In this document: piece after piece, positions 53,496 through 62,135 of the stretch
Position numbering within the stretch: the first letter of the stretch is position 1
How the letters are laid out: every line of letters starts with the position of its first letter
Assembly: GCA_965662645.1 (NCBI GenBank)
Contig: CBFIII010000001.1
Span: 244,282 to 308,281, forward strand
Length of the DNA: 64,000 nt
Origin: UBA5342 sp965662645
GTDB lineage: Bacteria; Bacteroidota; Bacteroidia; Bacteroidales; UBA5342
Reading direction: 5' to 3'
Made by a program: the position numbers and the translations under genes
Notes under the pieces: generated by a model
Seen by the model: only the letters and a program-made list of their open reading frames with translations
What the model was told of the DNA's origin: nothing
Databases searched by the model: none

Positions 53496-53759
53496 ATGGA
53501 AGAAATTAAAAGAAATCTACGCAAAGAGCGTACCGGTGTTGTTGTAAGCAACAAAATGGATAAAACTGCTGTAGTGGCAGTAAAGTGGAAAGAAAAACAT
53601 CCTGTTTATGGAAAGTTTGTCAGTAAGACAAAGAAATTTCATGCACATGATGAAGAGAATGCTTGTGGTATAGGAGATACTGTTTCTATTATGGAAACAC
53701 GTCCTTTGAGTAAAAGCAAAAGGTGGAGATTAGTAGAAATAATTGAAAGAGCTAAGTAA
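53496..53759 (+). CDS. rpsQ: 30S ribosomal protein S17
   Basis: 87 residues, OB fold binding 16S rRNA. RKERTGVVVSNKMDKTAVVA near 9-28 and GDTVSIMETRPLSKSKRWRL near 61-80 are diagnostic. 2 bases before rplN. Confidence 0.97.
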   Translation: MEEIKRNLRKERTGVVVSNKMDKTAVVAVKWKEKHPVYGKFVSKTKKFHAHDEENACGIGDTVSIMETRPLSKSKRWRLVEIIERAK

Positions 53760-53761
53760 TT

Positions 53762-54127
53762 ATGTTACAACAAGAAAGTCGTCTAAAGGTTGCTGACAAT
53801 AGTGGAGCTAAAGAAGTATTGTGTATCCGTGTACTTGGTGGTACTGGAAAGCGCTATGCTACTATCGGTGACACCATTGTTGTAAGCATTAAACGTGCCC
53901 TTCCTTCTGGTGGAGTGAAAAAGGGTACAGTGAGTAAAGCACTCGTTGTTCGTACTACAAAGGAAATCAGACGTCCAGATGGATCTTATATCCGTTTTGA
54001 TGATAATGCCTGTGTGTTACTTAATGATGCTAGCGAAATGAGAGGAACACGTATTTTTGGTCCTGTGGCTCGCGAAGTACGTGCTAAGAATATGAAAGTT
54101 GTATCTCTAGCTCCTGAGGTACTTTAA
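53762..54127 (+). CDS. rplN: 50S ribosomal protein L14
   Basis: 121 residues. MLQQESRLKVADNSGAKEVL at the start is the family signature; RIFGPVAREVR near the C-terminus. Contacts 16S rRNA in the joined ribosome. Confidence 0.98.
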   Translation: MLQQESRLKVADNSGAKEVLCIRVLGGTGKRYATIGDTIVVSIKRALPSGGVKKGTVSKALVVRTTKEIRRPDGSYIRFDDNACVLLNDASEMRGTRIFGPVAREVRAKNMKVVSLAPEVL

Positions 54128-54141
54128 AACATTATATAAAG

Positions 54142-54456
54142 ATGTCAACGAAGTTACATATCAAAAAAGGTGATACTGTTTTCGTAAATTCCGGTGAGGA
54201 TAAAGGTAAAACAGGACGTGTGTTAGAAGTAATTATTGCTAAAAATCGCGCAATTGTAGAAGGCGTGAATATGGTAAAAAAACACACTAAGCCAAACGCA
54301 CAGAACCCACAAGGTGGTATTCTGGAGCAAGAAGCAGCGATTAACATTTCTAAATTGAACGTTGTGGAAAATGGTGTTCCTGTAAGAATTGGAAGGAAGT
54401 TGAACGATAAGAGTAAACTTGTGCGTTACTCTAAAAAAACAGGGGAGGAAATTTAA
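54142..54456 (+). CDS. rplX: 50S ribosomal protein L24
   Basis: 104 residues, KOW domain. HIKKGDTVFVNSGEDKGKTG near 6-25 and EGVNMVKKHTKPNAQNPQGG near 45-64. Assembly initiator for the 50S subunit. 2 bases before rplE. Confidence 0.97.
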   Translation: MSTKLHIKKGDTVFVNSGEDKGKTGRVLEVIIAKNRAIVEGVNMVKKHTKPNAQNPQGGILEQEAAINISKLNVVENGVPVRIGRKLNDKSKLVRYSKKTGEEI

Positions 54457-54458
54457 TT

Positions 54459-55001
54459 ATGGTGCCTACTTTAAAGAAAAACTATAATGAGACTATTATT
54501 CCTACTTTAAAAGAGGAATTTAGTTACTCAAGTGTAATGCAAGTGCCTAGCTTACAGAAAATCTCTATTAATATGGGATTAGGTGCTGCTACTCAAGATA
54601 AAAAAATAGTTGAAACAGCTGTTAAAGAACTGACCGCTATTACTGGTCAACAAGCCGTTTCGACTTTAGCTAGCAAGGATATTTCTAACTTCAAGTTACG
54701 TAAGAAAATGCCTATTGGTGCTCGTGTTACATTACGTGGTGATAAAATGTATGAATTTTTAGAAAGACTTATTCGTGTTTCTTTACCTCGTATTCGTGAT
54801 TTTCAAGGAATTTCAAATAAATTTGATGGACGTGGTAACTATACATTAGGTATTACTGAACAAATCATTTTTCCTGAAATTAACATTGATAGTATCAGTA
54901 AGATTTTAGGAATGAATATCACTTTCGTAACATCTGCTAGTACAGATGAAGAAGGTATTGCATTATTACGTGCATTCGGAATGCCGTTTAAAAAGAATTA
55001 A
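54459..55001 (+). CDS. rplE: 50S ribosomal protein L5
   Basis: 180 residues. 5S rRNA-binding protein. MQVPSLQKISINMGLGAATQ near 28-47 and RDFQGISNKFDGRGNYTLGI near 111-130. In E. coli the S8 feedback site spans the rplX-rplE junction; only 2 bases separate the genes here and no such hairpin was seen. Confidence 0.97.
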   Translation: MVPTLKKNYNETIIPTLKEEFSYSSVMQVPSLQKISINMGLGAATQDKKIVETAVKELTAITGQQAVSTLASKDISNFKLRKKMPIGARVTLRGDKMYEFLERLIRVSLPRIRDFQGISNKFDGRGNYTLGITEQIIFPEINIDSISKILGMNITFVTSASTDEEGIALLRAFGMPFKKN

Positions 55002-55019
55002 TTTTAACCACAGATACTT

Positions 55020-55289
55020 ATGGCAAAGGAATCAATGAAAGCACGCGAAGTAAAACGTGCTAAGATGGTCGCTAAATACGCAGCTAAACGTGAGCGTTTA
55101 AAAGCTGATGGAGATTATGAAGGATTACAAAAATTACCAAAGAATGCTTCTCCTGTTCGTATGCACAATCGTTGCAAAATAACAGGACGTCCTAAAGGAT
55201 ATATGCGTTTGTTCGGTTTATCTCGTATTCAGTTTAGAGAAATGGCTTCTCAAGGCTTAATACCAGGTGTTAAAAAAGCGAGCTGGTAG
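55020..55289 (+). CDS. rpsN: 30S ribosomal protein S14, zinc-free form
   Basis: 89 residues. The C-terminal RCKITGRPKGYMRLFGLSRI is intact, but the CxxC...CxxC zinc ribbon of short S14 proteins is absent (one Cys only), so this is the longer zinc-independent type. Followed by an internal terminator-like hairpin. Confidence 0.96.
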   Translation: MAKESMKAREVKRAKMVAKYAAKRERLKADGDYEGLQKLPKNASPVRMHNRCKITGRPKGYMRLFGLSRIQFREMASQGLIPGVKKASW

Positions 55290-55315
55290 TTTTTTGTGTG
55301 AGAAATACTAAAATT

Positions 55316-55359
55316 AGGTGTAAAAAGTTTAGAGTATGATTAATTTACACCTTTTTTTT
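55316..55359 (+). terminator. Internal terminator-like hairpin between rpsN and rpsH
   Basis: AGGTGTAAA / TTTACACCT perfect 9-bp stem with a 19-base loop, then eight T. It lies inside the ribosomal array. A TACTTTCG element (55361-55368), one base off TAnnTTTG, follows at once and could restart transcription. Confidence 0.7.
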
Positions 55360-55392
55360 GTACTTTCGCAGCTTTCGAGAAAAAAGTTAAAT

Positions 55393-55416
55393 ATTGTCCC
55401 GATGTTCGGGATCAAT
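55393..55416 (+). promoter_or_regulatory. GC-rich hairpin just before rpsH (S8)
   Basis: TCCCGA-TGT-TCGGGA extended by ATTG / CAAT across a one-base bulge; it ends 16 bases before the rpsH ATG. S8 represses its operon in E. coli by binding an mRNA hairpin; whether this is such a site is inference. Confidence 0.55.
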
Positions 55417-55432
55417 TTAAGCAACAATTATT

Positions 55433-55828
55433 ATGACAGATCCAATAGCAGATTATTTGACGAGAGTCCGCAATGCGATTATGGCAAAGCACAAGGTAGT
55501 AGAGATACCTGGCTCCAATCTCAAAAGAGAGATGACTAAGATATTGCACGATCAGGGCTATATCTTAAATTACAAATTCGTAGCAGATGAAAAACAGGGC
55601 ATTATTAAAATAGCCCTTAAATACGATCCTGTATCGAAAGTGAATGCAATTAAAGCATTGCAAAGAATAAGTAAACCCGGTTTACGTCGTTACACTAATA
55701 GCAAAGAAATGCCACGTGTATTGAATGGACTTGGGGTTGCCATCTTATCAACTTCAAAAGGAGTGATGACAAACAAAAAAGCGAAGGCGCTTAATGTTGG
55801 TGGTGAAGTATTGTGTTACGTTTATTAA
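55433..55828 (+). CDS. rpsH: 30S ribosomal protein S8
   Basis: 131 residues. MTDPIADYLTRVRNAI at the start and ILSTSKGVMTNKKAKALNVG near 104-123. Central 16S rRNA binder. The longer in-frame ORF in another frame at 55336-55539 is a shadow. 143 bases after rpsN with regulatory-looking sequence between. Confidence 0.98.
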   Translation: MTDPIADYLTRVRNAIMAKHKVVEIPGSNLKREMTKILHDQGYILNYKFVADEKQGIIKIALKYDPVSKVNAIKALQRISKPGLRRYTNSKEMPRVLNGLGVAILSTSKGVMTNKKAKALNVGGEVLCYVY

Positions 55829-55848
55829 CGAAGAGGAGATAAAAAGAA

Positions 55849-56400
55849 ATGTCAAGAATTGGAAAATTACCTATAAGCATTCCTGCAGGCGTTACTGTTG
55901 TAATCTCATCTGAGAACGTAGTTACAATTACAGGCCCAAAAGGGGAATTGTCACAAAAAGTTGAGGAAATCATCTCAGTGACACAAGAAGAGAATTCACT
56001 AGTTATAACGCGTGGTGCTGAAGATAAAGATTGTCGTTCTAAACACGGCCTTTATCGTTCATTATTAAGCAATATGGTAGAAGGTGTATCTACAGGGTTC
56101 ACTAAAGAAATGGAATTGGTTGGTGTTGGTTATCGCGCTTCAAACCAAGGACAATTACTTGAACTATCATTAGGATTTTCACATAATATTTTCTTACAAT
56201 TACCTGCTATTATCAAAGTAGAAACTGTAAGTGAACGTAATAAAAATCCTTTGATCAAATTAGAAAGCTGTGACAAACAGTTGATTGGTCAAGTTGCTGC
56301 AAAAATCCGATCTTTCCGTAAGCCTGAGCCGTATAAAGGAAAAGGTATTCGCTTTGTAGGTGAACAAATTAGAAGGAAAGCAGGTAAGTCTGCATCATAG
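55849..56400 (+). CDS. rplF: 50S ribosomal protein L6
   Basis: 183 residues, two related domains. SRIGKLPISIPAGV at the start and the C-terminal KIRSFRKPEPYKGKGIRFVG signature near 153-172. Binds 23S rRNA near the factor-binding site. Confidence 0.98.
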   Translation: MSRIGKLPISIPAGVTVVISSENVVTITGPKGELSQKVEEIISVTQEENSLVITRGAEDKDCRSKHGLYRSLLSNMVEGVSTGFTKEMELVGVGYRASNQGQLLELSLGFSHNIFLQLPAIIKVETVSERNKNPLIKLESCDKQLIGQVAAKIRSFRKPEPYKGKGIRFVGEQIRRKAGKSAS

Positions 56401-56443
56401 TGTATAACATAAAAAAGTTGAAAAACTTTATAATATAAAAGTT

Positions 56444-56800
56444 ATGGCTTTAACAAAATCAGAAAGAAGAATACGTATTAAATATCGTATTCGTAAAAAT
56501 ATATCAGGTACTACTGAAAAGCCACGTTTGACGGTATTCAGAAGTAACAAACAGATATATGTTCAAATTGTAGATGATGCTAGCAAAAAAACTTTAGTTG
56601 CGGCTTCTTCTCAAGATAAAGTTCTTGAAGGAAAAGATGGTAACAAAGTTGTTCAAGCAGCCTTAGTGGGTGATTTAATTGCTCAAAAGGCAAAAGAAGC
56701 TGGAATATCTACCGTAGTGTTTGATAGAAATGGTTATTTATACCACGGTCGTGTGAAGAGCTTAGCTGATGCCGCGCGTAAAGGGGGACTTAATTTTTAA
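56444..56800 (+). CDS. rplR: 50S ribosomal protein L18
   Basis: 118 residues. 5S rRNA-binding protein. RPRLTVFRSNKHIYVQ-type segment (here KPRLTVFRSNKQIYVQ near 26-41) and YHGRVKSLADAARKGGLNF at the end. 6 bases before rpsE. Confidence 0.97.
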   Translation: MALTKSERRIRIKYRIRKNISGTTEKPRLTVFRSNKQIYVQIVDDASKKTLVAASSQDKVLEGKDGNKVVQAALVGDLIAQKAKEAGISTVVFDRNGYLYHGRVKSLADAARKGGLNF

Positions 56801-56806
56801 TAAATT

Positions 56807-57322
56807 ATGGCTGATAATAGAAAAGTAACAGCATCTAGCGATGTCGAATTAAAAGATCGCTTAGTAGCAATAAATCGTGTAACTAAAGTAACTAAAGGTG
56901 GACGAACATTCAGTTTTTCTGCAATCGTTGTTGTTGGTGATGAAAAAGGTACTGTAGGTTGGGGACTTGGTAAAGCTGGTGAAGTAACATCTGCAATTAC
57001 TAAAGCAGTTGATGCCGCTAAAAAGAACCTTGTTAAAGTGCCTATTTTTAAAGGTACTATACCTCACCAACAAGTTGCTAAATTTGGTGGTGCACGTGTA
57101 TTGATTAGTCCAGCATCTCATGGTACTGGAGTAAAAGCAGGGGGTGCTATGCGCGCCGTGTTAGAGAGTGTTGGAGTCACTGATGTATTAGCTAAGTCTA
57201 AAGGATCTTCTAACCCTCATAACTTGGTAAAAGCTACTGTAGCTGCATTGATGGAACTTCGAGATGCTAGAGAAGTAGCTGCGATTCGTGGTGTCTCTTT
57301 TGGTAAAGTATTTAACGGATAA
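56807..57322 (+). CDS. rpsE: 30S ribosomal protein S5
   Basis: 171 residues. KDRLVAINRVTKVTKGGRTF near 17-36 in the double-stranded-RNA-binding domain and HGTGVKAGGAMRAVLESVGV near 105-124. Decoding-fidelity protein. 10 bases before rpmD. Confidence 0.98.
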   Translation: MADNRKVTASSDVELKDRLVAINRVTKVTKGGRTFSFSAIVVVGDEKGTVGWGLGKAGEVTSAITKAVDAAKKNLVKVPIFKGTIPHQQVAKFGGARVLISPASHGTGVKAGGAMRAVLESVGVTDVLAKSKGSSNPHNLVKATVAALMELRDAREVAAIRGVSFGKVFNG

Positions 57323-57332
57323 TTTTTAAGAG

Positions 57333-57506
57333 ATGGCTAAAATAAAAGTAAAACAAGTAAAGAGCAAGATTGGTTCTACCCAGCGTCAAAAGAAAACGTT
57401 GGAATCACTTGGTTTGCATAAGATGCAACAAGTTGTAGAACATGAGGCTAGTCCTGAAATCTTAGGAATGATAGAGAAAGTAAATCATCTCGTTAAAGTG
57501 ATTTAA
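57333..57506 (+). CDS. rpmD: 50S ribosomal protein L30
   Basis: 57 residues. KIKVKQVKSKIGSTQRQKKT near 3-22 and LGLHKMQQVVEHEASPEILG near 26-45 are diagnostic. It lies between rpsE and rplO, its normal place. Confidence 0.96.
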   Translation: MAKIKVKQVKSKIGSTQRQKKTLESLGLHKMQQVVEHEASPEILGMIEKVNHLVKVI

Positions 57507-57565
57507 TTTTAAATAAGGATTTAAAGTATATAGGCTTCAGTCTGTAACTTTTTAAAAGTATAAAT

Positions 57566-58012
57566 ATGGAATTAAATAAATTAACACCGGCTAGCGGTTC
57601 TACTCATTCAAAAAAGCGTATTGCTCGTGGACAAGGTTCAGGACATGGTGGTACTGCTACTCGAGGACATAATGGAGCGAAATCTCGTTCTGGTTATTCC
57701 AAAAAGATTGGATTTGAAGGTGGTCAAATGCCTTTACAACGTAGAGTCCCTAAATTTGGTTTTACCAACCCAACTCGTGTAGAGTACAAAGGCATTAATG
57801 TTTGTCTTTTACAGAATTTGGTTGAAACTAAGAACGTAAAAAAGATTGATGTAGAAACATTAGTCAAATATGGTTTGATGGCCAAAAAAGAATTAGTGAA
57901 GATTTTAGGAACTGGAGAGTTAACTTCTAAATTAGAAGTAACGGCTCATGCTTTTTCTAAAAGCGCTATTGAGAAGATTGAGAAAGCTGAAGGTAAAGTA
58001 ATTAAACTTTAG
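57566..58012 (+). CDS. rplO: 50S ribosomal protein L15
   Basis: 148 residues. The glycine/arginine-rich RIARGQGSGHGGTATRGHNG near 18-37 and SRSGYSKKIGFEGGQMPLQR near 41-60. Late-assembly 50S protein. 4 bases before secY. Confidence 0.98.
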   Translation: MELNKLTPASGSTHSKKRIARGQGSGHGGTATRGHNGAKSRSGYSKKIGFEGGQMPLQRRVPKFGFTNPTRVEYKGINVCLLQNLVETKNVKKIDVETLVKYGLMAKKELVKILGTGELTSKLEVTAHAFSKSAIEKIEKAEGKVIKL

Positions 58013-58016
58013 ATTT

Positions 58017-59360
58017 ATGAAGGATTTTATCCAAACAATAAAGAATATTTGGCACATCGAGGATTTGCGTAACCGCATATTGACCACTTTGGCATTAGTA
58101 CTTATTTATCGTTTCGGTTCATTTGTAGTTTTGCCTGGTGTAGATCCATCCTCTTTGGCGGGTTTGAAATCTCAGGCTGCTGATGGTGTGCTAGGTTTAT
58201 TGGATATGTTCTCTGGAGGTGCCTTTTCTAATGCTTCCGTTTTTGCGTTAGGTATTATGCCTTATATTTCTGCATCTATTGTGGTGCAGTTATTAGGTAT
58301 GGCAGTCCCTTATTTTCAACGTTTACAACGTGAAGGTGAAAGCGGACGTCGTAAGATTAATCAGTTGACACGTTATTTGACTTTGATTATTCTTGCAATA
58401 CAAGCTCCTTCTTATCTTGCTAACCTTCATGCTCAGATTCCTCCAGAAGGATTTGCGTTACATGGAGTTTGGTTTATCATTCAATCTACAATTATCCTTA
58501 CTGCAGGTACAATGTTTGTAATGTGGTTAGGTGAGCGTATAACTGATAATGGTATTGGAAATGGTATTTCTCTTATCATTATGATTGGTATTATTGCACG
58601 TTTACCTCGTTCTTTCATCGAAGAGTTTGGTTCTCGTGTTAATGAAACAGGCGGAGGTGGTCTTATAATGTTCATCATTGAAATTGTAATTTTGCTTGGC
58701 GTTATTGCTTTGTCTATATTATTAGTACAAGGAACTAGAAAAATCCCTGTGCAGTATGCAAAGCGTATCGTTGGAAATAAACAATATGGTGGTGTACGTC
58801 AGTATATTCCATTAAAAGTTAATGCAGCAGGTGTTATGCCAATTATTTTTGCACAAGCAATAATGTTTGTTCCTATGATGATTGGACGTTTTAACACTGA
58901 AGCTACTCAAGGTTTTGCAGCTGCTTTTGCAGATTTTACAGGGTTTTGGTATAATTTTACTTTTGCGATTATGGTAATTGCATTCACTTATTTTTATACT
59001 GCAATAACTGTGAATCCTGTTCAGATGTCAGAAGATATGAAACGAAATGGAGGTTTTATTCCAGGTGTTAAACCAGGTAAAAAGACTTCTGAATATTTAG
59101 ATCATATTATGTCTCGTATTACACTACCAGGATCTATGTTTTTAGCTTTGGTAGCAATATTACCTGCTTTCGCAATGATGGCTGGTATGACTGCTCAATT
59201 TGCTCAGTTCTTTGGTGGAACCTCTCTTCTTATATTAGTGGGTGTAGTATTGGATACATTACAGCAAATCGAAAGTCATTTACTTATGCGTCATTATGAT
59301 GGTTTGATGAAATCGGGTGGTCGTATAAAAGGACGTTCTGGAAGTGCAGCAGCGTTGTAA
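58017..59360 (+). CDS. secY: Protein translocase subunit SecY
   Basis: Channel of the Sec translocon in the inner membrane. 447 residues, ten hydrophobic segments. Plug and early helices with FGSFVVLPGVDP near 32-43, ALGIMPYISASIVVQLL near 76-92, and cytoplasmic loops with RYLTLIILAIQAP and KRIVGNKQYGGVRQYIPLKV. No adk follows, unlike in Bacillus; map comes next. Confidence 0.98.
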   Translation: MKDFIQTIKNIWHIEDLRNRILTTLALVLIYRFGSFVVLPGVDPSSLAGLKSQAADGVLGLLDMFSGGAFSNASVFALGIMPYISASIVVQLLGMAVPYFQRLQREGESGRRKINQLTRYLTLIILAIQAPSYLANLHAQIPPEGFALHGVWFIIQSTIILTAGTMFVMWLGERITDNGIGNGISLIIMIGIIARLPRSFIEEFGSRVNETGGGGLIMFIIEIVILLGVIALSILLVQGTRKIPVQYAKRIVGNKQYGGVRQYIPLKVNAAGVMPIIFAQAIMFVPMMIGRFNTEATQGFAAAFADFTGFWYNFTFAIMVIAFTYFYTAITVNPVQMSEDMKRNGGFIPGVKPGKKTSEYLDHIMSRITLPGSMFLALVAILPAFAMMAGMTAQFAQFFGGTSLLILVGVVLDTLQQIESHLLMRHYDGLMKSGGRIKGRSGSAAAL

Positions 59361-59405
59361 AGATTTTTGATCTTCAATGTTTTTTTATTTAGTTTTCTTA
59401 CAGAA

Positions 59406-60194
59406 ATGATTTATTTAAAAACAAATGAAGAGATTGCTTTTTTACATGAAAGTAATCAATTATTAGGAAAAACTTTAGCTGCTGTAGCTGATATTATTGC
59501 TCCAGGTGTTAAAACCATAGAGTTAGATGTTTTGGCGGAGGATTTTATTCGAAGTCATGGTGCTACACCATCGTTTAAGGGGTATGGTGGTTTTCCTTAT
59601 ACCCTATGTGTATCAGTTAATGATGTTGTTGTGCACGGTTTTCCTTCTGATTTAGTATTGAAAGAAGGTGATATTGTTTCAGTTGATTGTGGTGCGTTTT
59701 TGAACGGTTACCATTCTGATTCAGCTTATACTTTTGCTGTAGGCGAAGTGTCTGAACAGAAAAAAAAATTGATGAGAACAACCCGTGAGTCACTTTACAA
59801 AGGTATTGATGCAGCAAGAGTAGGGAATAGAATAGGTGATATTGGATATGCTGTTCAAAAGCATGCTGAAGATAAAGGTTATTCTGTTGTTCGAGATTTA
59901 GTAGGGCATGGTATTGGTCGAAGTTTACACGAAGATCCACAAGTGCCTAATTTTGGAAAGAGAGGAAGAGGAAAAAAATTGTTGGATGGTTTAGTTATAG
60001 CTATAGAACCAATGATTAATGTGGGAGTTAAAGACGTATTTATGCTTGATGATGGTTGGACCATTACTACGCAGGATAATAAACCTTCTGCGCATTATGA
60101 GCTTTCAATAGTTGTAAGAAAGGGTAAGGCAGAATTATTATCTACTTTTGAGTATATTGAAGACGTTTTGAGAAAAAAAGGTAATTTAATTTAA
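59406..60194 (+). CDS. map: Methionine aminopeptidase, type I
   Basis: Removes N-terminal Met from new proteins. 262 residues from ATG 59406 (MIYLKTNEEIAFLHESNQLL); an in-frame upstream start would add 13 hydrophobic residues not found in the family. Metal ligands in VSVDCGAFLNGYHSDSAYTF, GHGIGRSLHEDPQVPN, AIEPM and a late Glu (SAHYELSIVV). Confidence 0.96.
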   Translation: MIYLKTNEEIAFLHESNQLLGKTLAAVADIIAPGVKTIELDVLAEDFIRSHGATPSFKGYGGFPYTLCVSVNDVVVHGFPSDLVLKEGDIVSVDCGAFLNGYHSDSAYTFAVGEVSEQKKKLMRTTRESLYKGIDAARVGNRIGDIGYAVQKHAEDKGYSVVRDLVGHGIGRSLHEDPQVPNFGKRGRGKKLLDGLVIAIEPMINVGVKDVFMLDDGWTITTQDNKPSAHYELSIVVRKGKAELLSTFEYIEDVLRKKGNLI

Positions 60195-60205
60195 AATATT
60201 ATTCA

Positions 60206-60424
60206 ATGGCAAAACAAGCATCAATAGAACAAGATGGAACTATTGTAGAAGCATTGAGTAATGCAATGTTTCGTGTTGAGTTAGAGAACGGACATGTCAT
60301 TACTGGTCACATTTCAGGTAAGATGCGAATGCATTATATCCGTATTCTACCTGGTGATAAAGTTAAAGTTGAGATGTCTCCTTATGATTTAACAAAGGGA
60401 CGAATAACCTTCAGATATAAATAA
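60206..60424 (+). CDS. infA: Translation initiation factor IF-1
   Basis: 72 residues, S1-like OB fold that covers the A site during initiation. EQDGTIVEALSNAMFRVELE near 8-27, GHISGKMRMHYIRILPGDKV near 33-52. 11 bases after map. Confidence 0.98.
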   Translation: MAKQASIEQDGTIVEALSNAMFRVELENGHVITGHISGKMRMHYIRILPGDKVKVEMSPYDLTKGRITFRYK

Positions 60425-60465
60425 TCATTCGTCAGCATTGTCTGATGCAAAAACGCATTACTAAG

Positions 60466-60582
60466 ATGAAAGTAAGAGTATCAATTAAAAAGAGAACCTC
60501 AGATTGTAAAATCGTGAGGAGAAAAGGACGTTTATACGTGATTAACAAAAAGAATCCTAAGTTTAAACAACGTCAGGGTTAA
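60466..60582 (+). CDS. rpmJ: 50S ribosomal protein L36, zinc-free form
   Basis: 38 residues, below the size cut-off of many gene finders. KVRVSIKKRTSDCKIVRRKG near the start and NPKFKQRQG at the end. The CxxC...C...H zinc set is missing: only one Cys remains and the usual His is Phe. This is the C-minus type. 41 bases after infA, 28 before rpsM. Confidence 0.95.
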   Translation: MKVRVSIKKRTSDCKIVRRKGRLYVINKKNPKFKQRQG

Positions 60583-60610
60583 GCACAAATCAAAGTAAAC
60601 TTTATAAGAT

Positions 60611-60982
60611 ATGGCAGTTCGAATAGTTGGTGTCGATGTACCCGACAATAAAAGAGGTGAAGTAGCTTTGACTTATATCTATGGTATTGGTAGAAGTTTA
60701 GCTAAAAAAGTGTTAGAAGAGGCTGGTATCAGCTTTGACACAAAAGTAAAAGATTGGACAGACGATGAATTGGGTAAAGTACGTTCTATTATTGGTGATG
60801 CCATCAAAGTAGAAGGTGAATTACGTTCTGAGGTTCAATTGAACATTAAACGATTGATGGATATTGGTTGTTATCGAGGAATCCGCCACCGTAATGGTTT
60901 ACCAGTACGTGGTCAGGGAACTAAGAATAATGCTCGTACTCGTAAAGGTAAACGTAAGACTGTGGCTAACAAGAAGAAATAG
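60611..60982 (+). CDS. rpsM: 30S ribosomal protein S13
   Basis: 123 residues. VRIVGVDVPDNKRGEVALTY near the start and the basic C-terminus GLPVRGQGTKNNARTRKGKR. Contacts P-site tRNA and L5. Start of the alpha-operon segment. Confidence 0.98.
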   Translation: MAVRIVGVDVPDNKRGEVALTYIYGIGRSLAKKVLEEAGISFDTKVKDWTDDELGKVRSIIGDAIKVEGELRSEVQLNIKRLMDIGCYRGIRHRNGLPVRGQGTKNNARTRKGKRKTVANKKK

Positions 60983-61041
60983 CTTCTAGCTTTTTGAGTA
61001 GTGGTTTTCCACTATTTACATAGCAATTAATTTTAATAACA

Positions 61042-61428
61042 ATGGCAAGAAAAGCAACTGCAAAGAAGAGAAATGTGAAAGTTGAGGCTCAAGGTCAAGC
61101 TCACATTCATTCTTCATTCAACAACATTATAATTTCATTAACTAACATGAATGGACAAGTTATATCTTGGTCTTCAGCTGGTAAAATGGGATTTAGAGGA
61201 AGTAAGAAAAACACTCCTTACGCAGCTCAAATGGCAGCTCAAGATTGTGCTAAAGTGGCACATGGTCTTGGTTTACGTAAGGTTAAAGTGTATGTAAAAG
61301 GACCGGGTAATGGTCGCGAATCTGCGATTCGTACTATTAATGGTGCAGGTATAGATGTATCTGAGATCATTGATGTAACTCCATTACCACATAATGGTTG
61401 TCGTCCTCCTAAACGTCGTCGTGTATAA
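61042..61428 (+). CDS. rpsK: 30S ribosomal protein S11
   Basis: 128 residues. AHIHSSFNNIIISLTNMNGQ near 20-39 and the C-terminal DVTPLPHNGCRPPKRRRV. Platform protein binding near the mRNA exit. Confidence 0.98.
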   Translation: MARKATAKKRNVKVEAQGQAHIHSSFNNIIISLTNMNGQVISWSSAGKMGFRGSKKNTPYAAQMAAQDCAKVAHGLGLRKVKVYVKGPGNGRESAIRTINGAGIDVSEIIDVTPLPHNGCRPPKRRRV

Positions 61429-61458
61429 TTTTTTTTATTAACAGAATAACGAATCTGA

Positions 61459-61493
61459 CTTACGAGGCACTCGATATAATGACTCTTCGTAAG
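61459..61493 (+). promoter_or_regulatory. Hairpin in the rpsK-rpsD gap
   Basis: CTTACGA / TCGTAAG 7-bp stem around a 21-base loop, 29 bases before rpsD; AATC / GATT can extend the stem across a bulge. S4 controls its own operon in E. coli and Bacillus; a role for this hairpin is inference. Confidence 0.5.
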
Positions 61494-61522
61494 ATTTTTC
61501 TAAATGTAACTTATTTTTTAGT

Positions 61523-62128
61523 ATGGCAAAGTATATAGGACCAAAGTCCAGAATATCTAGAAAGTTTGGTGAGCCAATTTTTGGACCAGATAAAGTGTTA
61601 TCAAAACGTAACTACCCACCAGGGCAGCATGGTAACAATCGTAGAAGAAAAACAACTGAATATGGTATTCAGTTAAAAGAGAAACAAAAGGCAAAATATA
61701 CTTATGGTGTATTAGAACGTCAATTCTCTAATCTGTTTAAAAAAGCACAACGTCATAAAGGTATTACTGGTGAAATTCTTCTTCAATTGTTGGAGTGTCG
61801 CTTAGATAATGTTGTTTATCGTTTAGGTTTATCTCCTACTCGTGCAGGTGCACGTCAAGCAGTAGGTCACCGTCACATTACTGTTGATGGTAAAGTGGTA
61901 AACATTCCTTCTTTTCAAGTTAAACCTGGAATGGTCATTGCCATTCGAGAACGCTCTAAATCTTTAGAGGCTATCAATGAATCTTTGAATGGTTATAACC
62001 ATTCTCAATATCCTTGGATTGAGTGGGATGAAAATGTAAAAGCTGGAAGGTTTCTACATATTCCAACCCGTGAAGATATTCCAGAAAATATTAAAGAGCA
62101 GTTGATTGTAGAATTATATTCTAAATAA
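61523..62128 (+). CDS. rpsD: 30S ribosomal protein S4
   Basis: 201 residues. Early 16S rRNA binder. Start AKYIGPKSRISRKFGEPIFG without the Cys-rich zinc knuckle of some S4 proteins; S4 domain with LECRLDNVVYRLGLSPTRAG near 91-110 and VGHRHITVDGKVVNIPSFQV near 114-133. 7 bases before rpoA. Confidence 0.98.
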   Translation: MAKYIGPKSRISRKFGEPIFGPDKVLSKRNYPPGQHGNNRRRKTTEYGIQLKEKQKAKYTYGVLERQFSNLFKKAQRHKGITGEILLQLLECRLDNVVYRLGLSPTRAGARQAVGHRHITVDGKVVNIPSFQVKPGMVIAIRERSKSLEAINESLNGYNHSQYPWIEWDENVKAGRFLHIPTREDIPENIKEQLIVELYSK

Positions 62129-62135
62129 TAGATTT

